Of a stretch of DNA of 64,000 bases, positions 18,168 to 27,576 are shown one piece after another. Origin of the DNA: Sphingobium sp. WTD-1 (GTDB taxonomy: Bacteria; Pseudomonadota; Alphaproteobacteria; Sphingomonadales; Sphingomonadaceae); the NCBI RefSeq assembly GCF_030128825.1, contig NZ_CP119127.1, positions 354,001-418,000 on the forward strand. The letters are read 5' to 3'. Position 1 is the stretch's first letter. Each line of letters opens with the position of its first letter. The notes under the pieces are model-generated. The model was not told the DNA's origin and did no database searches. It worked only from the letters and a program-made list of their open reading frames with translations. Position numbers and translations under genes: made by a program.

Positions 18168-19052
18168 TTACCAGAGGACACCACGCACCGGCGCGACGGG
18201 GTCTGGCGCCGGATCGCCGATCGACTGGAGCAGATCGATCTCGATCGTCCGGCACATCGCCGTCAGCGGCACGTCATGCACGCTGTCGGCAAAGGGATCG
18301 GTCAGATCATCGCCGATCCGCAGCACCGCCATGAACATCAGCCCCGCCACCGTTGAACCGAGCGGCGTGGCGAAACCCAGCGTCTCGACCAGCCCGATCG
18401 GCAGCAGGATACAGAAGAGATGAGTGAAGACCACCGGCAGCAGTCGATATTGGAAGGGCAGCGGCGTGTTCTTCAGCCGCTCCATCCCGCCCTGGGCATT
18501 GGCGATATCGACCAGCACCTTCTCCATCTGGGTCTGCTGGATGGTATCGATCCAGCCTTCCTGCCGCGCCATGTCGATCCGCCGGCCAGTGCTATCGAGC
18601 AGGCCATTGGCCGGATTGGCCCGCGCCAGAGCCTTGCCCTTGTCCTCCTCGCGCAGGAATTTCGTCACATCCTCGCCGATCGTCTGCCGCCGCAACTGAC
18701 AGCGCAGCGCATTCACATAAGCGATCTGGCGCTTGACGATCTCGCGCTTGAGGTCACGCCCTGCCGGATCGGGCAGGAAGTTGCGCGCCGATCGCGCCAG
18801 ACTGCGTGATGCATTGATCATCGCGCCCCACAGCACACGCCCTTCCCACCAGCGCTGATAGCTGCTGTTCGACCGGAAGCCGAGGAACAGGGCGAGGGCC
18901 GAACCAAAGATGGTGAGCGGCAGCGAAGGCGCCCTGAACGGCAGCAGATAATAGGCCGCCGTGACCGCACAGTCCCACACGAACAGCGCGGTCAGCGGTT
19001 TCCACACTTCCGATGCGATCCGGCGCATGCTGGGGACGGCATCAACGATCAT
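18168..19052 (-). CDS. Bestrophin-like membrane protein (UPF0187)
   Basis: This 294-residue protein belongs to the bacterial bestrophin family of pentameric channels. The pattern VWDCAVTAAYYLLP, then GSALALFLGFRSNSSYQRWWEGR and WGAMINASRSLAR, is the family core, with further hydrophobic segments near residues 205-250 and the acidic ending before VPLTAMCRTIEIDL. It is convergent with the symporter across the shared terminator. The conducted ion is not known from sequence. Confidence 0.88.
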   Translation of the reverse strand: MIVDAVPSMRRIASEVWKPLTALFVWDCAVTAAYYLLPFRAPSLPLTIFGSALALFLGFRSNSSYQRWWEGRVLWGAMINASRSLARSARNFLPDPAGRDLKREIVKRQIAYVNALRCQLRRQTIGEDVTKFLREEDKGKALARANPANGLLDSTGRRIDMARQEGWIDTIQQTQMEKVLVDIANAQGGMERLKNTPLPFQYRLLPVVFTHLFCILLPIGLVETLGFATPLGSTVAGLMFMAVLRIGDDLTDPFADSVHDVPLTAMCRTIEIDLLQSIGDPAPDPVAPVRGVLW

Positions 19053-19157
19053 GCAAGACTCCTTCTGATGAACCGGCGCAACGCCTGGGATTGCGGAAAT
19101 GCTCCATCGATGCCCTACCGAAACGAAATATTGCCAACTTCGCTGATGCCAGTTGGT

Positions 19158-19727
19158 TCAGCGCTGCGCCTTCGCCGCCTGTGCCCACCAGATGAGCGTG
19201 TCGGCGAAACCGGCAAAGCCACGTTCCAGCGCCGCACCGCCCTCCCCCTGGGGCCGAGCCTGCTCGTCCAGCGTCTGCCCGATCTGGCCGACGCTCAGCC
19301 GCTCCGGCATCACCGCCATGCCCATGGCGGACAATGTCACCGTCCAGTCGGCATGGCTGTTGACCCCGGCGAAGCGGCCCATCGAATAGCTTGCGATCGC
19401 GGCTGGCCGGCGGTCGAATTCCTTGAGATAATGGTCGACCAGATTTTTGAGGCCGGGCTGGATACCGCGATTATATTCGCCCGCGACGAACACGAAGGCA
19501 TCGGCAGCAGACAGGCGCTGCGCCAGTTGCGCCATGGCGGCGGGCGCCTCGCCAGCCGGATAGTCGCTGTAGCGCAGGTCGAGCATCGGCAGGTCGATCG
19601 CCTTGGCATCGACCAGTTCCACCTTGTGCCCCAGCCCTTCAAAGCCGCGGATCAGATAATCCGCCAGCCGGATACCGAGCCGGCCGCGTCGATAGGAACC
19701 GTAGAGGACGAGGATATCGAGTGCCAT
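19158..19727 (-). CDS. NADPH-dependent FMN reductase-like flavoprotein
   Basis: From ATG 19727 (behind AGGAGG) the protein has 189 residues and a flavodoxin-like fold. The phosphate-binding loop is at the N-terminus (LVLYGSYRRGRLG), and VFVAGEYNRGIQPGLKNLVDH matches the 'EYN.s.pg.LKN..D' signature of the SsuE/ArsH/azoreductase group. It probably reduces FMN or quinones with NAD(P)H. It stands alone between bestrophin and GH43. Confidence 0.86.
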   Translation of the reverse strand: MALDILVLYGSYRRGRLGIRLADYLIRGFEGLGHKVELVDAKAIDLPMLDLRYSDYPAGEAPAAMAQLAQRLSAADAFVFVAGEYNRGIQPGLKNLVDHYLKEFDRRPAAIASYSMGRFAGVNSHADWTVTLSAMGMAVMPERLSVGQIGQTLDEQARPQGEGGAALERGFAGFADTLIWWAQAAKAQR

Positions 19728-19882
19728 GCGGAGCCTCCTGCCTTGATGTCGACAGACTTGTCGCATCCTGCCCCGATCGGGTCCAGCCGGCCTTCCAATC
19801 TTTCAATATTTCACGATGCGAAATTGCATTTCACATGACGGAACGCCATCATCGCATCAATGATCGTCACGGGAGGATGCGG

Positions 19883-20812
19883 ATGAAGAGGATGGCGCTG
19901 CTGGCCTATATGGGCCTGCTGATGGCCAATGGCGATGTCGCGCCGGGCCAGCCGATCAGCCCGCGCTTTGCCGGTGATCCCTCGCCGCACTGGTTCGACG
20001 ATCGCTGGTATCTCTACGCCACCGATGATGCGTCCAATTCCGGCCGCTACTGGGACAGCACGAGCTGGCGCCTCTACAGTTCGACCGACATGAAGAGCTG
20101 GAAAGACGACGGTGCCTTTCTCGACGTCACTACCTTCCAATGGGCACGCCCCGATGCCAAGGCCTGGGCACCCGAAGTCGCCCGCCGCAACGGGCGCTAT
20201 TATCTCTACGCGCCGATCGGCGGCGACCGGATCGGCGTTGCCGTGGCGGATCGCCCAGAGGGCCCCTATCGCGATGCGCGCGGCGATGCGCTGATCGACA
20301 AGGCGCGCGACGCCAATGCCGGCGCCGAGCCGATCGATCCCGCCGTCTTCATCGACAGCGACGGACAGGCCTATCTCTATTTCGGCACCCGCATGCCCAA
20401 GGTCGTCCGGTTGAAACCCGACATGATCCATGTCGACGGCCCGATCATGGATGTCGTCGTCACCGGACTGCCGGCCAGCGACCCCAAGAAGAAATATGGT
20501 GAGGCGCCCTATCTCCACGCCCATGGCGGCCGCTATTATTTCAGCTTCTCGACCGGCTGGCCCGGCCAGATCATCTACGGCACCGCCGCCTCGCCGCTCG
20601 GCTCCTTCGCCTATGGCGGGGTGATCCTCGACTATCTGCCGATCTCGACCAATCATCAGGCGATCGTCGAGCGGGACGGCAAGAGCTGGCTCTTCTATCA
20701 TGACAGGCTGTTGCCCGGCGGTGGCGATCACCGGCGCTCGATCACCATTGCGCCGCTGACCTATGCCAAGGACGGGGCCATCCAGCCGGTCCAGCGCCAC
20801 GTCCCGGAATGA
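19883..20812 (+). CDS. Glycoside hydrolase family 43 enzyme, exported
   Basis: This 309-residue five-bladed beta-propeller hydrolase has a short signal-like N-terminus (MALLAYMGLLMANGDVAPG). The three GH43 acidic residues are recognisable: Asp in FAGDPSPHWFDD, Asp in EPIDPAVFIDSDGQAYLYFG and Glu in YGEAPYLHAHGGRYYFSFS. Likely substrates are arabinan, xylan or related side chains. GGGAGG at 19871-19876 gives good spacing to ATG 19883; an ATG at 19877 would abut it. It is convergent with the 60-residue gene. Confidence 0.88.
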   Translation: MKRMALLAYMGLLMANGDVAPGQPISPRFAGDPSPHWFDDRWYLYATDDASNSGRYWDSTSWRLYSSTDMKSWKDDGAFLDVTTFQWARPDAKAWAPEVARRNGRYYLYAPIGGDRIGVAVADRPEGPYRDARGDALIDKARDANAGAEPIDPAVFIDSDGQAYLYFGTRMPKVVRLKPDMIHVDGPIMDVVVTGLPASDPKKKYGEAPYLHAHGGRYYFSFSTGWPGQIIYGTAASPLGSFAYGGVILDYLPISTNHQAIVERDGKSWLFYHDRLLPGGGDHRRSITIAPLTYAKDGAIQPVQRHVPE

Positions 20813-20815
20813 GGA

Positions 20816-20841
20816 AAGGCCGGACGTTTCCGCCCGGCCTT
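20816..20841. terminator. Bidirectional hairpin between GH43 and the purA operon
   Basis: The stem is AAGGCCGG (20816-20823) with CCGGCCTT (20834-20841). It begins 4 bases after the GH43 stop and lies 9 bases before the end of the convergent 60-residue gene, so it can serve both. Confidence 0.6.
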
Positions 20842-20849
20842 CTCATCTC

Positions 20850-21032
20850 TCAGCGCAGCTTGGCGATCGACAGCCCGTCCTGCTTGGCGCGGGTCTTCAC
20901 CGATTCCTCGCTGCGGGTCAGCGCCTTGGCGATCGCCTTCAGCGCCATGCCCTTCTTGGCGAGCGTGTGCAGCTTCTGGACCTCATCCTGGGTCCAGGGC
21001 TGCTTGTGCCGCTCGAAACGTTCGCCGGCCAT
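20850..21032 (-). CDS. Small SANT/HTH-like protein, 60 aa
   Basis: The sequence reads as a single helical DNA-binding motif: PWTQDEVQKLHTLAKKG, then IAKALTRSEESVKTRAK, which follows the Myb/SANT tri-helix pattern (W, regular Leu/Ala, then 'R-EESVK-RA'). Similar small proteins are common in sphingomonads, from memory. It starts 5 bases after the purA stop, so it is the distal gene of a purA operon. Function unknown; DNA binding is inferred from the motif. Confidence 0.75.
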   Translation of the reverse strand: MAGERFERHKQPWTQDEVQKLHTLAKKGMALKAIAKALTRSEESVKTRAKQDGLSIAKLR

Positions 21033-21037
21033 GCCCC

Positions 21038-22327
21038 TTAATCCGCGAAGGGATCGCGGACGAGGATGGTGTCGTCGCGTTCCGGGCTGGTCGACACGAG
21101 CGTGACCGGGCAGCCGATCAGCTCTTCAATGCGGCGGATATATTTGATCGCCTGTGCCGGGAGGTCCGCCCAGCTGCGCGCGCCGGCCGTGGTTTCGCTC
21201 CAGCCGGCGATGCTTTCATAGATCGGTTCGGCCTTGGCCTGGTCCTGCGCATGGGCGGGCAGATAGTCGAAGCTCTGGTCGCCAATCTTGTAGCCAACGC
21301 AGATCTTCAGTTCCTCGAAGCCGTCGAGCACGTCCAGCTTGGTCAGCGCAATGCCGGTCACGCCCGAAACCGCGACCGACTGGCGCACCAGCACCGCGTC
21401 GAACCAGCCGCAGCGGCGCTTGCGACCAGTGACGGTGCCGAATTCATGGCCCCGCTCGCCCAGCCGCTGCCCGACGTCATTTTCCTGCTCGGTCGGGAAC
21501 GGGCCGGAACCGACGCGGGTGGTATAGGCCTTGACGATGCCCAGCACGAAGCCGGCGCCATTGGGACCAAGGCCGGTGCCGCTCGCCGCCGTACCCGCCA
21601 CCGTATTGGACGAGGTGACGAAGGGATAGGTGCCATGGTCGATGTCGAGCAACGTGCCCTGCGCGCCTTCGAACAGGATGCGCTTGCCTTCCGACTTCGC
21701 CTTGTTAAGCGTCAGCCAGACCGGCTTGACGAAGGGCAGGATGAAGGCGGCGATTTCGGTCAGGTCGGCCATCAGCTGGGCGCGGTCGATCGGCGCCTCA
21801 TTGAAGCCAGCACGAAGAGCGTCATGATGGGCGGTCAGACGATCGATCTGCAGGTCGAGATCGTCGAGATGGGCGAGGTCGCAGACGCGGATGGCGCGAC
21901 GGCCGACCTTGTCCTCATAGGCCGGGCCGATGCCGCGACGGGTGGTGCCGATCTTGCCGGCGCCCGATGCGTCCTCGCGCAGACCATCGAGGTCGCGATG
22001 GAAGGGCAGGATCAACGGGCAGGTCTCGGCGATCTGCAGGTTTTCCGGGGTGATCTCGACGCCCTGGCCCTTCAGCTTGGCGACCTCGTCACGGAAATGC
22101 CAGGGGTCCAGCACCACGCCATTGCCGATCACCGACAGCGTGCCGCGCACGATGCCCGACGGCAGCAGGGAAAGCTTGTAGACCTTCTCGCCGACGACCA
22201 GCGTGTGGCCGGCATTATGGCCGCCCTGGAAACGGGCGACGACATCGGCGCGCTCCGACAGCCAGTCGACGATCTTGCCCTTGCCTTCGTCACCCCATTG
22301 GGCGCCGATCACGGTAACATTTGCCAT
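21038..22327 (-). CDS. purA: Adenylosuccinate synthetase
   Basis: This 429-residue GTP-dependent enzyme joins IMP and aspartate, the first committed step to AMP. The P-loop GDEGKGK lies at residues 12-18, followed by GGHNAGHT with the catalytic His, then [37 protein letters not shown] and the C-terminal GTP site ([12 protein letters not shown]). The length is standard. The start at 22327 (MANVTVIG) fits the family; 12 further in-frame codons upstream do not. It is paired with the 60-residue gene. Confidence 0.97.
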   Translation of the reverse strand: MANVTVIGAQWGDEGKGKIVDWLSERADVVARFQGGHNAGHTLVVGEKVYKLSLLPSGIVRGTLSVIGNGVVLDPWHFRDEVAKLKGQGVEITPENLQIAETCPLILPFHRDLDGLREDASGAGKIGTTRRGIGPAYEDKVGRRAIRVCDLAHLDDLDLQIDRLTAHHDALRAGFNEAPIDRAQLMADLTEIAAFILPFVKPVWLTLNKAKSEGKRILFEGAQGTLLDIDHGTYPFVTSSNTVAGTAASGTGLGPNGAGFVLGIVKAYTTRVGSGPFPTEQENDVGQRLGERGHEFGTVTGRKRRCGWFDAVLVRQSVAVSGVTGIALTKLDVLDGFEELKICVGYKIGDQSFDYLPAHAQDQAKAEPIYESIAGWSETTAGARSWADLPAQAIKYIRRIEELIGCPVTLVSTSPERDDTILVRDPFAD

Positions 22328-22647
22328 GGATACACTCCTCCGCCCGCCGCGCGGACCGGCCATGCCCTTCGACGGGACTCGGCATGCCGGTGGAATAGGA
22401 TGGGCGGGGCACGCCCTGTGCGGGGCGCGCGTTAGCCGGGCATGGCCGATGCGTCAAGGTTGGAGGCACATTACACTTTGATACCAGGTGCCGGCTTTAC
22501 GACCGAATGCGCCCTCGCGATCATGGCGGCGCAGGGGCAGCGAAGGACGATCCATATGCACAGACGGCTGATTCCCATCCTGATTCTCTCGCTGCTCGCG
22601 GGCACGCCGCTGCCGCGCAGGCCCAGACGGCTACTGCGCCGCAGGCC

Positions 22648-23412
22648 ATGACCTATGGCCATGATCCATTGCAGGCGATCGACTTCTGGCCGGGCAAGGG
22701 CACGAAGGCACCGCTCGTCATCTTCGTCCATGGCGGCGGCTGGAAGCGCGGCAGCAAGGACAATGCCACCGGCGCGGCCAAGGCACCCCATTATACCGGG
22801 CTGGGCTATGCCTTCGCCTCGATCAATTACCGGCTGGTGCCCGATGCGACGGTCGAGAGCCAAGCGCAGGATGTCGCCGATGCACTCGTCCATCTGCGCA
22901 GCCGAGCCGCGGCATTGGGTGTCGACCCCAACCGCATCATCCTGATGGGCCACAGCGCCGGCGCGCATCTGGTGGCGCTGGTCGGCACCGACATGCGCTA
23001 TTTCGCAAAGGCCGGGCTGAAGCCCGATGCCGTGCGCGGCATCATCGCGCTGGATGGCGCCGCCTATGACGTGCCGACGCAGATGGCGCAGGGCGGCCGC
23101 TTCATGGCGAAGACCTATGAACAGGCGTTCGGCACCGATCCGGCGCGGCAGAAGACGCTATCGCCGACCTTGCAGGCGGCAAAGCCCAATGCCCCCGATT
23201 TCCTGCTGCTCCATGTCGATCGGGTCGACGGCACCGCCCAGTCCAATGCGCTCGCCGCCGCGCTGCGCAAGGCTGGCACGCCCGTGGAGATCCATGCCCT
23301 GCCCGGACGCGGACTGCGCGGCCATATGCAGATCAACCGCGAGATGGGCGATGCCGACTATGCCGGCACCGGCATAGTCGATGCCTGGCTGCGCCGCCTG
23401 TTCGGTCAGTAG
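22648..23412 (+). CDS. Alpha/beta-hydrolase (esterase) with an apparent frameshift in its signal peptide
   Basis: The catalytic domain has the oxyanion motif FVHGGGWKRGS, the nucleophile elbow GHSAGAH and a C-terminal LPGRGLRGHMQIN with the likely His. It resembles bacterial BD-FAE/HSL-type carboxylesterases. The frame from ATG 22648 encodes 254 residues without a signal peptide. Upstream, ATG 22556 behind GAAGGA opens another frame encoding MHRRLIPILILSLLAGT. Adding one base near 22605-22610 would join it to AAAAQAQTATAPQAMTYG in this frame, giving a normal exported enzyme. The gene is either a frameshift mutant or carries a sequence error. Confidence 0.75.
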   Translation: MTYGHDPLQAIDFWPGKGTKAPLVIFVHGGGWKRGSKDNATGAAKAPHYTGLGYAFASINYRLVPDATVESQAQDVADALVHLRSRAAALGVDPNRIILMGHSAGAHLVALVGTDMRYFAKAGLKPDAVRGIIALDGAAYDVPTQMAQGGRFMAKTYEQAFGTDPARQKTLSPTLQAAKPNAPDFLLLHVDRVDGTAQSNALAAALRKAGTPVEIHALPGRGLRGHMQINREMGDADYAGTGIVDAWLRRLFGQ

Positions 23413-24536
23413 GGGCGGGGCTCGCTGCCATCCAGCCAGTGCGAACAGCGCTGGGCAGCGCCATCTTCGCCGTCAGCCAGGGCAGCAACCGTGTGCCAGC
23501 CTTCGGCCCGCAACGCTGCCGCGCGCACGGCATCATGGCCGACCGGCAGGAACAAGCGCTGGGGCCGTTCGTCGCCAAAGCCCGCGTCGATCAGCGGATC
23601 GGGATAAAGGGAAAAGCCCATGGCGGGCTCATCCGTTTCGCCGGCACGGGCAATGGCATAGCTGCCGCCCCGGCCGATCTCACCGATGAAGCCCTCGGCA
23701 AAGATGGAGAAGCCGAACCAGTTCTGGAACTCGAAACCGTGCCGCTCGGTCGGGTCAAGGGTCAACGTGATGTCCCAGCCGATCGGCTTGGCGATCGCGC
23801 GCAGGCCCGCGATGCGGCTGTCGATGGCGCCGCCCAGGCTGGCGCTGAACGCCTCCAGCCGTTCCATCGCGGCATGGAAGGGACCGGTGGCCTCAATGAG
23901 CGGCAGATAGGCGGCGGCGGCCGGACTGATCGCCACCAGCGCGCCGGCATCCTTGGCGTCCAGTTCGGCACGCACGGCTTCCAGTTCCTCTGTCCCCAGC
24001 GGCAGCGGGCCAGCGGCCAGCGCGTCGATCAGGTCGGGCAAGGTGAAATCGATGGTGATGCCGGTGACGCCGGCGGCGGTGAGCGCCTCGATCGCGATAT
24101 TGACGATCTCGACCGCGGCGGCACTGCTGTCGCTGCCGATCAGTTCGGCGCCCAGCTGCATCTTCTCGCGCTCGGGGCGCAGTTGGCTCGCCTTCTGGCG
24201 GATCACCGGCCCGGCATAGGACAGGCGCAGCGGCCGCGGCGCGCTGCGCAGGCGGGTCGCGGCGATGCGGCCGACCTGCGCGGTCATGTCGGGGCGGAAG
24301 GCCAGGGTGCGCTGCGACACCGGGTCGACGGCGCGGACCAGATCCTGCGCGCGCATCGACTTGAGGCGCTGGGTCAGCGTATCCTCGAATTCCGCCAACG
24401 GCGGCATGACCCGTTCATAGCCATGGGTCGCGACCGTATCGAGCACGCGGCGCGCCAGGCGCGCGGAAGCTTCGGCCTGCGGCGGCAGGCGATCGGATAG
24501 CCCCTCCGGGAGCAGGCTTGGCGGGATCATGGTCAT
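23406..24536 (-). CDS. hisZ: ATP phosphoribosyltransferase regulatory subunit (HisZ)
   Basis: This 376-residue protein resembles the histidyl-tRNA synthetase catalytic domain and works with short-form HisG at the first step of histidine synthesis. The N-terminal LLPEGLSDRLPPQAEASARL and the class II motif 2 region RTLAFRPDMTAQVGR are visible, but the HisRS anticodon domain is absent. Its end overlaps the convergent esterase by 7 bases. HisG is not in the window. The hisZ-serA neighbourhood is common in sphingomonads. Confidence 0.9.
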   Translation of the reverse strand: MTMIPPSLLPEGLSDRLPPQAEASARLARRVLDTVATHGYERVMPPLAEFEDTLTQRLKSMRAQDLVRAVDPVSQRTLAFRPDMTAQVGRIAATRLRSAPRPLRLSYAGPVIRQKASQLRPEREKMQLGAELIGSDSSAAAVEIVNIAIEALTAAGVTGITIDFTLPDLIDALAAGPLPLGTEELEAVRAELDAKDAGALVAISPAAAAYLPLIEATGPFHAAMERLEAFSASLGGAIDSRIAGLRAIAKPIGWDITLTLDPTERHGFEFQNWFGFSIFAEGFIGEIGRGGSYAIARAGETDEPAMGFSLYPDPLIDAGFGDERPQRLFLPVGHDAVRAAALRAEGWHTVAALADGEDGAAQRCSHWLDGSEPRPY

Positions 24537-24583
24537 GGGACAGGCCCTTTAGCGCAATTTTGGGGTTAGGCCATCCCCTACCC

Positions 24584-24696
24584 CCGTTCGGTTCGAGCTT
24601 GTCGAGAACTGTTCTCGACGACGCTTTTCGACAAGCTCGAAGCCTGTCCTGAGCGGCGGCCTTGCAGGCAGGCGAAGGGCTGCTCGAACCGAACGG
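24584..24696. repeat. Nested inverted repeat (REP-like) between hisZ and serA
   Basis: The outer arms CCGTTCGGTTCGAGC (24584-24598) and GCTCGAACCGAACGG (24682-24696) are perfect inverted repeats. The left arm also pairs with an inner arm: TTCGAGCTTGTCGA (24592-24605) with TCGACAAGCTCGAA (24628-24641). The element can form two alternative structures. It belongs to the 'GTTCGAGCTTGTCGAG' intergenic repeats seen across sphingomonad genomes. Position 24537-24713 holds no gene. Confidence 0.7.
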
Positions 24697-24713
24697 CAGA
24701 TATTTAGGTCAGC

Positions 24714-26294
24714 TTAGGCGAAGCGCAGCAGCTTCACCTGCTTCACGCCGGCGAGGTTGCAGATCGCCCAGCGCAGCGGTTCTGTGACGGTGCCGTCGAC
24801 CGACAGCAGCAGCACGGCTTCGCCGCCCTGGTTGCGACGGCCCAGGTGGAAGGTGCCGATATTGACGTCCGACTCGCCCAGCTTCGAGCCCAGGCGGCCG
24901 ATGAAGCCCGGCGCGTCCTGGTTGACGATGTAGAGCATGTGGCCGTCGAGATCAGCTTCTACCTTGATGCCGAACAGCTCGACCAGACGCGGCTGGGCAT
25001 GGCCGAACAGCGTGCCGGCGACCGACTTGTCGCCCGCTTCGGTCGAAACGGTGACGCGCACCAGCGTCTGATAGTCGCCCTCGCGGTCATGGCGCACTTC
25101 ACGCACGTCCAGACCACGCTCCTTGGCCAGGAAGGGCGCGTTGACCATGTTCACCGTGTCCGAATAGACGCGCATCAGGCCGGCCAGCACTGCGGCGGTG
25201 ATCGGCTTCTGGTTCAGCTCGGCGGCATGGCCCTCGACCTCGACCGAAACGCCAGTGATGGCATCGCCTTCCAGCTGGCCGATCAGGCTGCCCAGCTTTT
25301 CCGCCAGCGCCATATAGGGCTTGAGCTTGGGTGCTTCCTCGGCCGACAGGCTGGGCACGTTCAGCGCATTGGTGATGCCGCCGTCGAGCAGATAGTCGCT
25401 GAGCTGTTCGGCCACCTGCAGCGCGACATTGACCTGCGCTTCGTCGGTCGACGCGCCCAGATGCGGGGTGCAGATGAAGTTGGGCGTGCCGAACAGCGGC
25501 GATTCCTTGGCCGGTTCGGTCTGGAACACGTCGAGCGCAGCGCCGGCGACATGGCCCGAATCCAGCGCGTCCTTCAGCGCCGCTTCGTCGATCAGGCCGC
25601 CACGGGCACAGTTGACGATGCGCACGCCCTTCTTGGTCTTGGCCAGATTTTCCTTCGACAGGATGTTGCGGGTCTGGTCGGTCAGCGGCGTGTGCAGCGT
25701 GATGAAGTCGGCCTTGGCCAGCAGCGTGTCGAGATCGGCCTTTTCCACGCCCATTTCCACGGCGCGCTCGGGCGTCAGGAACGGATCGAAGGCGACGACC
25801 TTCATCTTGAGGCCGAGCGCACGGCTGGCGACGATCGAACCGATATTGCCGGCACCGATCAGGCCCAGCGTCTTGCCGGTCACTTCCACGCCCATGAAGC
25901 CGTTCTTGGGCCACAGGCCCTGCTGCGTCTGGGCATTGGCTTCGGGGATCTGGCGGGCCAGCGCGAACATCAGCGCGATGGCATGTTCGGCGGTGGTGAT
26001 CGAGTTGCCGAACGGCGTGTTCATCACGATCACGCCCTGGGCCGATGCGGCCGGAATATCGACATTGTCGACGCCGATGCCGGCGCGGCCGATGACCTTG
26101 AGGTTGGTCGCGGCGTCGAGAATCGCCTTGGTGACCTTGGTCGAGCTGCGGATGGCGAGGCCGTCATAGGCGCCAATCATCGCGGCCAGTTCTTCCGGCG
26201 TCTGGCCGGTGATGACGTCGACCTCGACACCACGCTCGCGGAAGATCGCGGCGGCGCGGGGGTCCATCTTGTCGGAAATGAGAACCTTGGGCAT
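24714..26294 (-). CDS. serA: D-3-phosphoglycerate dehydrogenase
   Basis: This 526-residue enzyme oxidises 3-phosphoglycerate with NAD+, the first step of serine synthesis. It is the long form: an N-terminal substrate/NAD catalytic pair (GLIGAGNIGSIVASRALGL Rossmann motif, NCARGGLIDEAAL, TPHLGASTDEAQ), then an intervening ASB domain and a C-terminal ACT domain (MLYIVNQDAPGFIGRLGSKL) that usually binds serine. AAGGA gives good spacing to ATG 26294; nine extra codons upstream are less likely. It is preceded by serC on the same strand. Confidence 0.96.
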   Translation of the reverse strand: MPKVLISDKMDPRAAAIFRERGVEVDVITGQTPEELAAMIGAYDGLAIRSSTKVTKAILDAATNLKVIGRAGIGVDNVDIPAASAQGVIVMNTPFGNSITTAEHAIALMFALARQIPEANAQTQQGLWPKNGFMGVEVTGKTLGLIGAGNIGSIVASRALGLKMKVVAFDPFLTPERAVEMGVEKADLDTLLAKADFITLHTPLTDQTRNILSKENLAKTKKGVRIVNCARGGLIDEAALKDALDSGHVAGAALDVFQTEPAKESPLFGTPNFICTPHLGASTDEAQVNVALQVAEQLSDYLLDGGITNALNVPSLSAEEAPKLKPYMALAEKLGSLIGQLEGDAITGVSVEVEGHAAELNQKPITAAVLAGLMRVYSDTVNMVNAPFLAKERGLDVREVRHDREGDYQTLVRVTVSTEAGDKSVAGTLFGHAQPRLVELFGIKVEADLDGHMLYIVNQDAPGFIGRLGSKLGESDVNIGTFHLGRRNQGGEAVLLLSVDGTVTEPLRWAICNLAGVKQVKLLRFA

Positions 26295-26315
26295 GGGAAT
26301 ATCCTTGTCGTTCAT

Positions 26316-26401
26316 CGTCACCCCGGACTTGATCCGGGGTCCCGCTCATCTGCGGGAGTGGACATGAAGAAGCGGGACCCCGGCTCAGGGCCGGGGTGAC
26401 G
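26316..26401. repeat. Inverted repeat between serC and serA
   Basis: The arms CGTCACCCCGGACTTGATCC (from 26316, continuing GGGGTCCCGCT) and AGCGGGACCCCGGCTCAGGG (from 26371, continuing CCGGGGTGACG) are near-perfect inverted repeats with a 25-base centre. This 'GTCACCCCGGACTTGATCCG' type element is a common alphaproteobacterial intergenic repeat. On the minus strand it lies between the serC stop and serA start, where it would form a strong RNA hairpin and may attenuate read-through. Confidence 0.75.
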
Positions 26402-26412
26402 CCATGATGTGA

Positions 26413-27576
26413 TTAAGCGGCAGCCTTGGTCTGGGCGTAGGCCCAGTCGAGCCAGGGACCGAGCGCCTCGATATCGGCGGTCTCGACCGTGGCCCCGCAC
26501 CAGATGCGCAGGCCGGCCGGGGCGTCGCGATAGCCCGCGACGTCATAGGCGGCGCCTTCCTTCTCGAGCAGGCCGGCGAAGGCCTTGATGAAGGCTTCGT
26601 CGGCACCCTCGACTGTCAGGCAGACGCTGGTGGTCGAGCGCGAAGCTTCATCGACGGCGAGATGGCCCAGCCAATCGCGTTCGGCGACGATCTTGCCCAG
26701 CGCCGCCGCATTGGCGTTGCTGCGCGCGATCAGGCCCTGAAGACCGCCCAGCGACTTGCCCCATTCGAGCGCGAAGATCGCATCTTCGACGGCCAGCATC
26801 GACGGGGTGTTGATGGTTTCGCCCTTGAACACGCCTTCGGCCAGCTTGCCCTTGGCCATCAGGCGGAACACCTTGGGCAGCGGCCATGCGGGGGTGTGGG
26901 TTTCTAGGCGCTCGACGGCACGGGGGCCCAGGATCAGCACGCCATGGCCGCCCTCGCCGCCCAGCACCTTCTGCCAGGAGAAGGTGGCGACGTCGATCTT
27001 GGTCCAGTCGATCTCATAGGCGAAGACCGCGCTGGTGGCGTCGGCGAAGGTCAGGCCCTCGCGGTCGGCCGGGATCCAGTCGGCGTTCGGCACGCGCACG
27101 CCCGAGGTGGTGCCGTTCCAGGTGAACAGCACGTCGTTCGAGAAGTCGACGGTGCCAAGGTCAGGCAGCTGGCCATAATCGGCACGGATCACGGTGGGAT
27201 CGAGCTTCAGCTGCTTGGCGGCGTCCGTCACCCAGCCTTCGCCGAAGCTTTCCCAGGCCAGCGTCGTCACCGGGCGGGCGCCCAGCATCGTCCACATCGC
27301 CATTTCGAAGGCACCGGTGTCGCTACCCGGCACGATGCCGATGCGGTGGGTGTCGGGCAGGTTCAGCAACTCGCGCATCAGGTCGATGCTGTAGGCGAGG
27401 CGGGTCTTGCCGATCTTGGCGCGGTGCGAACGGCCGAGCGACTCGGTGGCCAGCTTGGCGGCATCCCAGCCCGGAGGCTTGGCGCAGGGACCGGAAGAGA
27501 AAAAGGGGCGAGCCGGACGGTTGGCAGGCTTTGCGACAGGCGCAATGGTGGCGTCAACGGCAGTCAGATCAGTCAT
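26413..27576 (-). CDS. serC: Phosphoserine aminotransferase
   Basis: This 387-residue PLP enzyme makes phosphoserine from 3-phosphohydroxypyruvate and glutamate. The PLP lysine is in [16 protein letters not shown]; the N-terminal [14 protein letters not shown] and [16 protein letters not shown] segments are typical of the alphaproteobacterial/Methanosarcina-type SerC. serC and serA are on the same strand with the repeat between them and supply two consecutive steps of serine synthesis. Confidence 0.95.
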   Translation of the reverse strand: MTDLTAVDATIAPVAKPANRPARPFFSSGPCAKPPGWDAAKLATESLGRSHRAKIGKTRLAYSIDLMRELLNLPDTHRIGIVPGSDTGAFEMAMWTMLGARPVTTLAWESFGEGWVTDAAKQLKLDPTVIRADYGQLPDLGTVDFSNDVLFTWNGTTSGVRVPNADWIPADREGLTFADATSAVFAYEIDWTKIDVATFSWQKVLGGEGGHGVLILGPRAVERLETHTPAWPLPKVFRLMAKGKLAEGVFKGETINTPSMLAVEDAIFALEWGKSLGGLQGLIARSNANAAALGKIVAERDWLGHLAVDEASRSTTSVCLTVEGADEAFIKAFAGLLEKEGAAYDVAGYRDAPAGLRIWCGATVETADIEALGPWLDWAYAQTKAAA

